DNA of 28,623 bases from Sphacelaria rigidula (taxonomy: Eukaryota; Phaeophyceae; Sphacelariales). Positions 1-9,744 of this stretch are shown here, piece by piece; positions within the stretch are counted from its first letter, which is position 1; each line of letters begins with the position of its first letter. The position numbers were made by a program, and so were the translations under genes. The notes under the pieces are model-generated. The model saw only the letters and a program-made list of their open reading frames with translations, was not told where the DNA came from and made no database searches. The DNA lies in the NCBI GenBank assembly GCA_964200075.2, contig CAXNAA020000096.1, positions 1 through 28,623 on the forward strand. Reading direction: 5' to 3'.

Positions 1-1870
1 TGCTCAAAAGTTTGGGCACATGTTTTCTCGTTGATTAAACCCCATGTCTAGTCATTCCTATACCTAAGGGAGATAGCGTCCATACTGAAATCTCTATGAA
101 ACTCCCGATCGATAAATTCAGCGGATGACGACGAATTTTGATGTTGACATTCCCTGGAGCACGGGGAAACGATAGATACCCTCACCTTCACCTACTTCGT
201 AATATATCTCGAGATATGGCGCACATAAGTTTCCATACTAAAATCAGTATATTAAGAGCAGATGCGCTAGATCAGCTGAACCTGGATATCGCGTCTCAGT
301 TTTCGAGAGTTATGCTATGAAATTTCGTATGGAGAACCGCTAGTGCATAATAAAGCTGATGACACAGCTTTTTCATTTTTTTCATTTTTTTTTCATTTTT
401 TCCGGGTTTTGGGGGCAGTTTTGAGGAGAAATGAACACTGCTGTGTGCCTTATCTCAATTTTTTAGCTCAATTTTTAGAATTGTAATATGAAACTCAGGA
501 TAAACAACCACAGAGGTATGCAAAAACAAAAAAAACGGGCCCTGTTTTTTTTCTTTTCTTGGAGAGGTTCAGGCGTTCCCGTGAAAAGATGGTCTTTACC
601 AGACTTGAACGCCCTAAACCAATGAAGAAAATAAAAAAAACGATTTCACCCACTTTTTTTTCATGAGTTAAGGGCAATAATCAGTTTTGAAATATCGGTA
701 AAATGCCCCCAACTCATGGAAAAAAAAAAACTCGTGTGCGCTAGTAATTTTCTTTTTCATGCCCTACTCATTGTCCATACCAAATTTCAGGGTCCAACTC
801 CAAGTATTGGTCGTATAATCGGCCTGCAGACTGCAGAATCGCTTCTCGGCTGGCCCAGCTCGTAGAGTAGTTTCGTATTTGTTTAGTTTTGCTGGTTCTC
901 CTCCGCTCGTTTTCTTCCCTTTCCTGCCCCTTCCTGTCCTGATTGGTCTTGATTTTTGTTTCTCCACTTTTTTTTTCTTTCGCGAGCGTTTCCGTCATGT
1001 TCACCTTGGGTAGGTCCACGTTTGGACTATGTTTGAGTCCCTCGGGGGTCAGTTACTGGGAGATAACCAGCTGGAAGAACCAACGTATTTTGGTGCTTGG
1101 CTAGAGCGGGTGCACCCGTGTGACTGTAGAGTTGTGATTCAATCGCACATACTCAGGAACTCAATGCTACAAGTACGAAGAGTGTTTATTAGCTAAATGT
1201 TACTGGCACTGCTCGTTCGGAACGCTGCAGCTCGAGAAAACTGATCCGAAACGAGGCTTGGTGTAGCACATGAGAGAGTGCTCCGGTGTTCCGAAGAAGG
1301 GATGTTACGCGGGTGTTTTGATATTTGGCATGACGGAAATGGTCGACCCGGTCGGGACGGAAATAAACATGAGATGATAGCACAAAGTGACCGTCAAGAA
1401 AAGTCTTACATGCCCATGTTTGAACCAGGTACAAACCCAACAAGAATATCCTTAACCCGGACGGCGAAAATGACAATCTGATATGCCATCTTTGAACTGA
1501 TTTTAGGAACGCGAGGACGTGAAAAAGCCACGTGTATCGATGGTTAGGAGGAGAGCCCTCGCATCTTGGGCTACTGTACAGTTTTCCCCTCGACTTCGTG
1601 ACCGAACTGTGGCTGCTAGAAATGAACCCAAAGTAGTAGCTTTCAATGTATGTATGGTTTCCTTGTCGCGTTTCGAGCACTTTTCAATGTTGCATTTTCG
1701 TCATCTTGGACTCTGGGCTCGTCACTAGAGAGGGGCGGGGTTCAAAGCAACACGAAAGCAAGGGCCGTAACATGAGACAGGTTTAACTGTACACTGTGTG
1801 TGACTGGGGAACTTTTGAATCTGCTACATTACGTGGACCTGAGGACACGTACGTAACATTACATCTGTGA
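1..1870. other. no gene supported; T/A-rich tracts
   Basis: I see no coding block here with convincing splice borders or protein-like composition. Positions 364-400, 530-560 and 718-731 are runs of T or A. A loose inverted similarity joins the G-rich stretch near 400-425 (TTTTGGGGGCAG) to its complement near 701-712 (AAAATGCCCCCAA), which could be the ends of a small decayed element. Long open frames exist on the minus strand (for example 1189-1680) but look like chance. Confidence 0.4.
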
Positions 1871-1879
1871 AACGGCCAG

Positions 1880-1952
1880 GAACGAGATCGAGACCATCGC
1901 GCAGGAGCAAGAAATCGTGGCTGCTGCTTCCAACTCCGTGCTCGCCATTAAG
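1880..1952 (+). CDS. possible short exon, coiled-coil-like, upstream of the membrane gene
   Basis: A CAG at 1877-1879 precedes an open block that reads NEIETIAQEQEIVAAASNSV and then LAIK, followed by GTCAGA at 1953. The composition (Glu, Gln, Ala, Ile) suggests an amphipathic helix. The block ends in phase 0, which matches the phase-0 start of the exon at 4758, so it could be the preceding exon of that gene across a 2.8-kb intron. The donor GTCAGA is weak, the exon is short, and the product is not recognised. The joining is inference only. Confidence 0.28.
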
Positions 1953-2190
1953 GTCAGACGATGACTAGCGTTGGGGTCAGGTCTACCAACGAGAGTGACG
2001 CTCAGTATTAGTGACAGCGCAGTGTGTACAACAGCTGGTTGGAGTAACCGCGACCCTCACGGTTTGGCAAGGGGGGTGGATAATGACGACTAGGTCAAAC
2101 GTTTAGCGTGTGAATCGTCTGAAATTTGCCTCCCCTCCCCTTATTGAGCACACACCCCTCCTCTAATTCCTCATGTTCGTCGTGCCTCAC

Positions 2191-2430
2191 CATATCGTCT
2201 GGCAGAGCGCTTTGAGCTACAAGAAGCTTAGCGCGAGCATCAACAGCCTTTACAAAGCGGTCGTGACCAGCATCACAGCCAGCACGTTCAAGCGGGCGGG
2301 GCAGCTGACGCTTGCTCTCACATGTGGTGGTCTGATCAAGGTCAGCTTGATACTGCGCCCGGTTGAGCTCACACTCTGGACAATGGGCACTATAATAGTC
2401 CATTGCTTCAGCAATAGACACGGGGGGAAC
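2191..2430 (-). CDS. candidate internal exon, unknown protein
   Basis: On the minus strand an 80-codon block is open from an AG at 2432-2431 to a strong donor (GATATG then GTGAGG, 2190-2185), in phase 0 at both ends. It reads protein-like: a Cys pair in HCPEC near residues 17-21, then a charged helical stretch around FVKAVDARAKLL. The reverse frame is much less convincing. No family is recognised. It would lie antisense inside the presumed first intron of the plus-strand membrane gene, so it may be a gene or transposon fragment. Its continuation was not found. Confidence 0.35.
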
Positions 2431-2518
2431 CTATCGATACATATTGTCGAACATGATCGATGGTGAAACACATATATTGATATGTATTGCAAGGGGCAAT
2501 AGATGTTGCATTAGTCGA

Positions 2519-3008
2519 GCGGTAGCGCATAATGGCAGCACCACATGCCAGTACTACAATCGGTAGACTGTACCTGTATCTTGTTGTGGTATTCCCTTGT
2601 ACTGGGCCAGGTCATACTTTGTACAAGGACTAACTGTGCGCTGCTTGCACCATAGCGGCGCCATGAAGTGTCGGATCATGCACAAGTGTACATGCGTGGT
2701 GTAGAGATTCCACGTCGTGTTTCCCGTGAGAATCGGTGCTTCCGAGTGTCGAGTATGCACTCAACCCACACAATTACATCGTCTCTCGCAGGAGCGTTAT
2801 CGTCAATCTCTTGTGCAAACCGTAGCCCTATCCTCAGCTCGAGCCCTAACCTCAAGAAGAAGCACCAATATTCTGTGCACGCGGTAGACTCCATCTGCTG
2901 CCACGTCGCTCTCTCATCAGATCCGCTGTTTCCGCGTGGGCCCCTGGTCATGGTGATGCCAGCATCTACACCTTGCCAAAGGCCGCTGTCAAATGAGTAA
3001 GGCATGGA
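2519..3008. repeat. dispersed ~470-bp repeat, copy A
   Basis: Aligned by eye to 4938-5426, this copy differs at about 38 of 468 positions with no insertion or deletion across 2533-3000 (roughly 92% identity). The left end resembles the donor of copy B (GGTAGCGCATAATGG against GGTGAGCATATTGG) and the right end is ATGGAAAG against ATGGAAAAGCAG. Both copies are open in one plus frame and one minus frame over ~105-110 codons, but each frame carries about 15 amino-acid replacements, so neither shows protein-level conservation. CATTAG occurs just outside both ends (2509 and 3013), a possible target-site duplication. Confidence 0.85.
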
Positions 3009-3079
3009 AAGTTACATTAGATACGGATCACTCGCCATCGATGAAAATCGTGTACCGCAATAGGTTCTGGGATCTATAT

Positions 3080-3330
3080 ATCGATAGTCATCGCCGTAAT
3101 CAAAAGGTTTGGTGAGCCATCCATCGATAGTCATTGCCTTTATCAATAGATTTGGTGAGCCATCCATCAACACCAATTGCCGTCATGAAGGGATTTGGTG
3201 AGCCGTCTATCGGTAGCCTCTGCCGCCAACAGTACATTATTGGGTATCCATCAATATGGCCATTGCCGTCAACAATCAGTTGTTGTCGGTAGCACCTATC
3301 GATAGCCAGTGACGCCAACGATAGGTTTGA
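3080..3330. repeat. 43-bp degenerate tandem repeat, array 1
   Basis: Successive units start ATCGATAGTCAT or variants and contain TTTGGTGAGCCATCC. Three consecutive units are exactly 43 bp (3080, 3123, 3166), followed by decayed units of 41 and 48 bp. It lies in the presumed long first intron of the plus-strand membrane gene and shows no coding signal. Confidence 0.75.
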
Positions 3331-3510
3331 AAAATATATTGCTCACTCTAGTGGTTTTAAGACATCAACGGCAGTGTCCCTCACACATGAAAACGCAACT
3401 ACCTGAGGCGATAGCTGGCCACAGCTTCGCTGGAATAAGGTGAAACATACATGCAAAAATGTGCATACATAGCGCTAGTGATCGACGCCATTCAGCTACT
3501 TTTGCGGTAA

Positions 3511-3700
3511 GCAATAGATATTGGTGGCCGCGTTTCAGATTCTACTGACCCTCAATAGATATTGGTGGGCGCAATTTAGATCCTATTGTGACCAATTATA
3601 TGTATTAGTGGCCGCGTGGCAGAACCTATTGTGATGAGCAATATACATTAGTGACCGCAATCCAGAGCCTATTGCAACAAATTTAATGTATCGATAGACA
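3511..3700. repeat. 43-bp degenerate tandem repeat, array 2
   Basis: Units of 40, 43, 43 and 43 bp share CAATAGATATTGGTGGCCGC and end in CCTATTGTGA. The period and the CAATAGAT..TTGGTG core match array 1, so both probably derive from one ancestral satellite that has diverged into two variants. Confidence 0.72.
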
Positions 3701-4149
3701 ACTTGACCCCTCCATTGTTACGGCAATGATACATTCTATCCCTTGTCCCGAATCTATTGTCGCCCACAATAGCTATCGACAGACATGGATGCCAGTCGAT
3801 CATAACCGACATTGAACATTGGCAGTCAAATTTTCGGGGCTAGTGCAGCGCCAATGTTTTATGGCGCAGTCTTTTGTCCAGGGTATAAGCACACCTTACC
3901 CACACACAAAAGTATTGTAAGCGCCCACGTCCATCAGAGGAACAGTCATATGTACCAACACCACATCAACAACAAAAGTTGTGAACTTTTGTCCACACGT
4001 ATTGCGGATTGCTACAAAATACACGCGTTTCAAAATTGTAGAAACGTGATGTCATATAGTCACAAGTAGTATCATCATATTCCCACTGCATGTCCACCTG
4101 CGGCTTCTCTACCGTACTTCACGGAGTATGATATGCCCTATATGTAGTA
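3701..4149. other. intergenic or intronic, no gene seen
   Basis: A few scattered CAATAG/CTATTG words related to the neighbouring 43-bp repeats occur up to about 3780. An 85-codon open frame at 3812-4069 has ordinary chance composition and no splice context. Nothing else is recognised. Confidence 0.4.
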
Positions 4150-4440
4150 TGTTGCGATGTAGGTGTGGCAATAGACGATAGAGAGTATCTATCGGTAGGT
4201 ATTGTATACCACAGTAGATTATGGTATGTATCTATCGACATTCATTACTGACTTGCATGGATTTTGTACGCAACGTATCACTAGCGATTGCCGCCATCAA
4301 TAGATTTGGCACGCGGTCTATCGATAGCCATTGCCGTCATCGATAAATTTCGGCGTAGGGTCACAACAAACTGCTACCCGGAAAAAAATGCGGGAAACTG
4401 GTCTATCGATAGACATTGTCAACAACAACATAAAAGAGAA
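4150..4440. repeat. scattered relics of the 43-bp repeat
   Basis: ATCGATAGCCATTGCCGTCA at 4320 and CCGCCATCAATAGATTTGGC at 4291 match array-1 units, and CTATCGATAGACATTG recurs near 4403. Spacing is irregular, so the array here is decayed or interrupted. Confidence 0.5.
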
Positions 4441-4579
4441 AGTTGCCGATCAAAGGCCAGTACGGACGACAACATTGGCACCTACTGCAGCAGATTCTAT
4501 TGCTATTGCAATAGATGCCCTCTTTTCTCCAGGGTGTGGTCGAGCTTGATGCTCTCTCAAGCTGTGTATCGCGGTATAC

Positions 4580-4683
4580 CATCACTCGTTCCCAGTGGTG
4601 TACGGCAGCTAACAGGGTCTGAAGATCGTCCTCAAAGTGTACCGTATTTGAAACACGACGTTCTGTGTCCGCGTTTGTCACGT
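4580..4683 (-). CDS. weak exon candidate, minus strand
   Basis: After CAAG at 4687-4684 an open block reads TNADTERRVSNTVHFEDDLQ and continues through HHWERVM to a possible donor (ATG then GTATAC). The composition is protein-like (acidic, with Leu-rich helix). It sits directly before the plus-strand exon at 4758, so a real exon here would mean overlapping or divergent transcription. No family is recognised and chance is quite possible. Confidence 0.2.
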
Positions 4684-4757
4684 CTTGAAGATCTCTGTTC
4701 TAACGCTTTTTCGCTCTTGTTCATATGCCACCTCGTCATGCTGTATTGCTCTTACAG

Positions 4758-7700
4758 AGAACACTGATAGACTTGCTGGGCCCCATCATCGATCCTATCG
4801 GATATCAGCTGGAGTTGGAGACGTACGTGGCCAACGTACTGCGCGGGCCGGCCAATTTTTACATTTCAGTCATTGGCTTTTTGGTGTCTGCCGCCATGTT
4901 CTTCCACTTTTTCGTCGATCCGCATAAGGCACTGATGGTGAGCATATTGGCAGCACCACATGCCAGTACTACAATCGGTAGACTGTACCTGTATCTCGTT
5001 GTGGTATTCCCTTGTACTGGGCCAGGTCACGCTTCGTAGAAGAACTAATTGTGCGCTGATTGCACCATAGCGGCGCAATGAAGTGTCTGACCATGCACTA
5101 GTGTACATACGTGGTGTAGAGATTCCACGTCGCGTTCCCCGTGAGAATCGGTGCTTCCGAGTGTCGAGTATACGCTCAACCCACACCCTAACATCGTCGC
5201 TCGTAGGAGCTTTACCGTCAGTCTCTTGTGCAAACCGTAGCCCTATCCTCAGCTCGAGCCCTAACCTCAAGAAGAACCACCAATACTCTGTGCACGCGGT
5301 AGACTCCATCTGCTGCCACCTCGCTCTCTTCTCTGATCCGTTGTTGCCGTGTGGGCCGCGGGTCATGGTGATGCCAGCATCTACACCTTGCCAACGGCCG
5401 CTGTCAAATGAGTGAGGCACAATGGAAAAGCAGACTGACACATGTGGCTCAACGTTTGCGATCCAACGTGTGCCTCGCTGGTTGTCCAGGTAACGTTCGT
5501 CCTGCTGGGTGCACGTGTGATGACTGATTATGTGGTTGCTGCGCTGAACCCCTTTCGACGGTGAGATACGAATCGATCTTTCCCTTACTCATAAAGCGAG
5601 AAGCGGCACCGGTCGTGTTCCTTTTCCTACTTTTTACCCAAGCTAGATTTAAGCGCTAACCGTTGGGTTCGTACGAGTACTCGCTCAAAACTGTTCCGCA
5701 TGCATACATGCCCGTGTCCCTTCATCCCAGAGGTAACCGTGCTAGTAGTCGTTGCACAGCCTAAACCATGCCTCTGCGTGACTGTGAAATGGTGTACTTC
5801 GAAATGCACACTTTCCACGCTCCGGCGGCAAGGATCTGTACAGATGCTCGTCCTCGAAAAATGCACACTGTTGACCCGCGATCGATCGGGCAGATAAGGG
5901 GAAGTGACTGGTGAGAACAACACATGCTCAGATACAATACTGCATCGTTGACGGGGTACCTGTTGTCGTTGACTACTGATGCTGGCATCCTTTTCCTCAA
6001 ACAAGTCAAACTTAAGAAAAACATTGTGGTACCCTGTATAATTGCTGCTATTTCACCTCTTGTCATGGTAAGGGCCTCAGAGGCAAAACGGTTATACTAC
6101 ATCGCCTTATGATACAGTCATCGTTTCCGGTCACGCCCATGACTTTATACTGTATACACCTATGCAGTAGCGGGGTGTATGTATCATGTGTGCATGTAAG
6201 GCTACTTATTGAGTTTGGGCTAGGGCCAGGGCCAGGGTCAGGGTCAGGACTGGGGTCAGTTGTAGAGTTTCCCCCCGGTACGGCACAGATTAGCGATATA
6301 TGACTATATACTTGGGTTTTGTCTGGACTATCATCTTTGGATGTTTGCACGACTCACAGTCCGAAGCGCTCGCCAAGCTGCACCCAAAATCATGAATACA
6401 CCTCACCTGAGGGTAGCCGGTCTGCCTCGGTTTGCCTGGGGTTGGGGTTTAGATTAGGGTTACAGGCTGACCCCCTACTGGATGAGCTAGCGAGAAAGGG
6501 AGAGCGTCTGCCCCTCAACCGGCGGTTGCAACTGCTGAAAACCGGGCGCAGACACACGGCTAAGAGCACATTGGATGTTAGCCAGGGTTCTTGGGGTGAA
6601 TCATTTGATTTTGGTGTAGGAAAGTAGTGCTCACCACTAGCCTCTTCTGAGACCTCCAGGACGGCCGGTGATCCTACACAGCGTTACATACGAGCCCACA
6701 TAGATTCGCATATATTTTGCACAACGAAAGCATCCCGTATACTTGTACCAGCGAGTGTAAGGGCTTGCAAGCACGCAAAGAGCAGCTGACACAGCAACGA
6801 ATTCCTTGATGTAGTACACCTTTAACCCCGAGCAGCCGGTGGTGGCAGCATATGCAATGGGTGGCTTGGTGGCCATATGCCTCTGTAACGGTTGCAAGTA
6901 ACTGCCCTTGGCGCACGCAAGAACCATACATCTCTGCCCCTCTCTGGACGTACTGTTTTTAAAAAAAGCCAAGCAAGCGGCAGATCCCTTGATGGTCGTG
7001 TATGCCCATCATCGATGAACCGGTTGTTCCCTACTCGGGCCATCCGGGCTTGTTTTGCCAATACATGGCAATTGCGATAGGCACTGTGGCGACAGACGAA
7101 CTCGTGCTTGTCGTGGATCACGTTGTAATATCACACCCATCGTCGCTCCCACACTAGCATGCGTCATGTTGGCAGCCAAGTCGAGCCGTATGAGGTGGTG
7201 GCGGAGGCTTACTTTCTTGAAGAAATGCCCTGCCCTCTGGTCGCACTGTTTTGTGCCGGTGATTTCTCATGACATGGCTATAGACCAGCTAACGACCACC
7301 GTCCAACAGAGTTCTTAGTTCGTAGTAGGCCGCGGTTGCCAAAGCGTTAAAAGGGTTAGAACTGTCGATTGGCACATTTTCTCAAAATTCCAGGTCCCGA
7401 GTCTCAAACCTTGGGAGAAAAATCCAGCATCGGGCTTTTTTTGTCTCAAGTAGTGGAACCATCCTGTAGCGTCATGGTTTTGGAAAAACGGGAACTGCAT
7501 GAATCGTCGCTTATTGGCGCCGAAGTGGGGTAAACCCGCTTCAGGGATCGAGATGGGTAAGACCAATGTAAGCGTGCATAGTTGATGTGCTGCGTCCGTT
7601 GTCTGTACTTGGCCATCTTCCTCACTCCTCTCACCCGACAGGAACTTCGGAATGAAGAAAAAGCTAGACAACATGCCACTGTCCGCGGGTATCTACATTG

Positions 7701-7843
7701 CGTTTTGTGCTCTAGGATTTGCGCTTCACGGGGATGCTGGGGCAATTGGAGACTACGTCTGCAGGCCGTACATCAAACTGCTGGGTGTTTTGAACAGCCT
7801 GCTCAATAAATTCCAGATCTCCACCATCGATTACTTTTCGTGA
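4758..7843 (+). CDS. multi-pass membrane protein of unknown family, five-exon partial gene
   Basis: Five plus-strand exons join with matching phases: 4758-4937 (phase 0/0), 5434-5489 (0/2), 5932-6067 (2/0), 6466-6623 (0/2) and 7642-7843 (enters at phase 2, ends TGA). Together they encode about 244 residues of a C-terminal part. Acceptors at 4757 (TATTGCTCTTACAG) and 7641 (TCTCACCCGACAG) are strong, those at 5433 and 5931 lack a good pyrimidine tract, and the donor at 6624 is GTAGTG. Hydrophobic segments are NFYISVIGFLVSAAMFFHFF in exon 1, NIVVPCIIAAISPLVM in exon 3 and AGIYIAFCALGFAL in exon 5. Exon 4 is a basic and acidic soluble stretch starting ADPLLDELARKGERLPLNRR. The first exon opens with a helix, RTLIDLLGPIIDPIGYQLEL. 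The 5' end lies upstream and was not found, though 1880-1952 is a phase-compatible candidate. I do not recognise the family, so no function is proposed. The phase agreement of four junctions is the main support. Confidence 0.55.
4938..5433 (+). repeat. dispersed ~470-bp repeat, copy B, filling an intron
   Basis: This segment begins at the donor GTGAGC after the exon ending CACTGATG and ends at AAAAGCAG before ACTGACACATG. Nearly all of it (4938-5426) is a copy of 2519-3008 at about 92% identity without gaps. The exon edges carry similar words, ACTGATG on the left and ACTGACA on the right, which could be a target duplication. A faint similarity to copy A may also continue into the next exon (CGTGTGCC against CGTGTACC), so a segmental duplication is an alternative. 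Confidence 0.8.
6217..6259 (+). repeat. GGGYCA hexamer repeat
   Basis: Imperfect copies of GGGCCA/GGGTCA (GGGCTAGGGCCAGGGCCAGG and onward) lie in the intron between exons 3 and 4 of the plus-strand membrane gene. The same intron ends with T/G-rich GGGGTTTAGATTAGGGTTAC just before its acceptor at 6465. Confidence 0.7.
6624..7641 (+). other. long intron of the membrane gene, content unclear
   Basis: This 1-kb interval separates the exons ending at 6623 and starting at 7642. Frames such as minus 6637-6972 and plus 7002-7157 (which reads GLFCQYMAIAIGTVATDELV) look partly protein-like but lack usable splice borders in the needed phase. An extra small exon cannot be excluded. Confidence 0.35.
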
Positions 7844-7870
7844 CGATGTTTTGCTGTACTGAGCCCGCAG

Positions 7871-8060
7871 CGCGGTGCTAGTGTCGGTGGCTATCTACAT
7901 GGCGTTTTGGGCGCTAGGACGTGTGCTACACGGAGATGCCCTGGCGATTGGAGACTGCATTTGCTGGCCGTACGATTACATCGAAGTGCTTGGGTGTTCT
8001 CAGCGGGCAGCTCAATCGATTCCAGTTTTCCTGAAAAACAAATCGGGACGACTTTTAGTT
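7871..8060 (+). pseudogene. degenerate tandem copy of the last membrane-gene exon
   Basis: About 202 bp downstream of the corresponding part of the last exon (7642-7843), the sequence repeats. SVAIYMAFWALGRVLHGDAL aligns without gaps to SAGIYIAFCALGFALHGDAG, and LAIGDCICWPY to GAIGDYVCRPY, at roughly three-quarters nucleotide identity. The copy has a six-base insertion (GATTAC after CCGTAC) and then one extra base (GTGCTTGGGTGTT against CTGCTGGGTGTT), which shifts the frame. A possible acceptor (GAGCCCGCAG) precedes it at 7870. It may be a dead exon or an alternative last exon. The frameshift favours dead. Confidence 0.6.
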
Positions 8061-8072
8061 GTGTAGAGCCCC

Positions 8073-8328
8073 CAGCGTATTGCCAGTTAAAGAGTTGTGA
8101 CGGGTTGGGTCGGAGCTCCATCTCGAGTGGGGTGCGTGGTCAATGGTCAATGGGTCAAACGAAAAAGGCAAGCAGAAAATGAGTAACCCCCCACCCCCCC
8201 CAGCATATTGCCAGGCGAAGACTTGTGATCCGCGAACGGTTGCAGTAGCTTACAATACCGGAGTATGCCCTGTGTGACGTGTCAACATCGGTGGGGAGGA
8301 GTCACATTCGTGTATAGTTTGTTGTCCA
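8073..8328. repeat. 128-bp tandem pair containing the GTGGTCAATGG repeat, copy 1
   Basis: CCCCCAGCGTATTGCCAG at about 8069 recurs as CCCCCAGCATATTGCCAG at about 8197, a period of 128 bp, followed in both by AAGA.TTGTGA. Between them lies TGCGTGGTCAATGGTCAA (8133), an A-rich stretch ending AAAATGAGTAA, and a C-rich run. The core reappears at 15016 and 23423, so this is one copy of a small dispersed or satellite-like family. Confidence 0.7.
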
Positions 8329-8329
8329 C

Positions 8330-8860
8330 AAATAGCTGAGAAGCAATTTTGCTTCCATGTATAATTCGTTCTTTGATTCTTTTGTTGGTGGTGGTGTGTA
8401 TATTTCTAGAGCGCATACCTACTTCACCTGAAGCCATGCTGCAGGGATCGGCAAGTTTTGTTATGATCATTATCATCAGTTTTATCATCTATCTGGACGA
8501 TTTTTTTTTGTTTCTTGTTTTTTTCATGTGATGTATCTTGTGTGTTTTATTCAGGAACTACTATACTCTGTTTGTTTCCTCTTGGGTTACACTCTCCCCT
8601 TTCTCGAGTTTTCCCCAAGTGTTTTCGAAATGCTTCGAGTAGTTTGCGGTTTGGGTAGGTCGGTCGGTCTTGTGTCTTGTGAGCCCGGCTGGATCCCCCG
8701 TGTGATGATCAACTAGTAGAGTCCACAAGAAACCAGTCATGTGATTATCACTAAACAAATCAAGTATTGATCGAATGTAATTTTGGTAGTACTTTTATTC
8801 GCCGTGAACGAGACCCTTCTGCGATGGCTGTTAATTCGTGGTAGTGATGCTCACGAGGCC
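8330..8860. other. T-rich, no gene supported
   Basis: From about 8480 to 8640 the plus strand is strongly T-biased. This produces hydrophobic-looking open frames (8349-8531, 8528-8716) that have no splice context. It could be untranslated or intergenic sequence 3' of the plus-strand membrane gene. Confidence 0.35.
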
Positions 8861-8870
8861 GGGGTGCATG

Positions 8871-9278
8871 TCAAGTATTTTCGGGGACTTGGAGCAACTT
8901 TGAGCTGAGATATCGAAGATATCTGTACAATCGCCCATGAAAATGGGTGCTTATTTCATGACGGCACACGACTTTCAGTGGGTCGCTGTGGAGTAACCTG
9001 CTCGTGATTTCTGCACATGCCGCGGATGCCGTCTCTCTGTCTCGCTCGCCCGACGTGCTGCATCGCGGAACGTTGCAGTCAGGGGAGGTCGTCAAACTCA
9101 GTGACACCACGAATGCATTCAACAGCAACGGAAGAAGACACGCCATATATCCGCCCACCGTTTCACCGCCGCGGTGGGTCGTATAGGTGCTCCGCTCATT
9201 TTTCGAGTGGAATTGATCCCGATTCACCGAACGACCTACCCTGGCCGCCGAAGAGTTGAAAGCATGATGGAATCCCAA
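8871..9278 (-). CDS. weak exon candidate with one hydrophobic segment
   Basis: A minus-strand frame open for 135 codons contains GGYMACLLPLLLNAFVVSLS, a possible membrane helix, followed by a Cys- and charge-rich stretch. It lies downstream of the minus-strand hydrophobic exons at 9745-11524 and could belong with them. No junction in a proven phase was found, and the hydrophobic run may be accidental. Confidence 0.2.
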   Translation of the reverse strand: MGFHHAFNSSAARVGRSVNRDQFHSKNERSTYTTHRGGETVGGYMACLLPLLLNAFVVSLSLTTSPDCNVPRCSTSGERDRETASAACAEITSRLLHSDPLKVVCRHEISTHFHGRLYRYLRYLSSKLLQVPENT

Positions 9279-9744
9279 CCACCGGCAACCTGTCGATACT
9301 TACTCCGTGAGTACACAGAGCGGGTTGCCTTAGTATGTTATAGGCTCTCGTGAACGAGATCTGCATGACAACAGCATGCCATGCCAATGACTAAATCCTC
9401 GTTTTCGACTTTGATTTTGGGTCAAGACTTCATAACATACATACGCTGATGAGCAAGCGCAAACGCCTCAAAATACTCGACTGGAGGTCGGACAAATACA
9501 GCACCATGCGTTCGAAGAGTTTGTTTAAATATTATAGCAAAAACAGTCAACATAAGGAATCAAAACGTTACTATCTTCTGTAAAAAAACTACACGTGTAA
9601 ACCAACGTGCTACAGAACTTTGAGGGCGTGTTTCTTGCAGAGGACTTGGTAGTATCGCGTGGCGATCAAACACGAATGTACACCGTGCAGCGTGGTTCAC
9701 CTTGAAGGATGAAAATACGTTACAGCACGCTGCGTACGCCATGC

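Noticed and set aside
1189-1680. 163-codon open frame on the minus strand
   Set aside because: No start or splice context, mixed composition, and overlapping open frames on the other strand; consistent with chance.
2676-3005. Conserved gene shared by the two ~470-bp repeats
   Set aside because: Both possible frames carry about as many replacements as silent changes, so protein-level conservation is not supported.
6438-6463. Interstitial telomere repeat (GGGGTTTAGATTAGGGTTAC)
   Set aside because: Only two imperfect units; more simply the T/G-rich 3' end of an intron before the acceptor at 6465.
6637-6972. Minus-strand membrane exon (VYYIKEFVAVSAALCVLAS)
   Set aside because: Hydrophobic, but no GT donor or AG acceptor in a usable place, and it overlaps the intron of the plus-strand gene.
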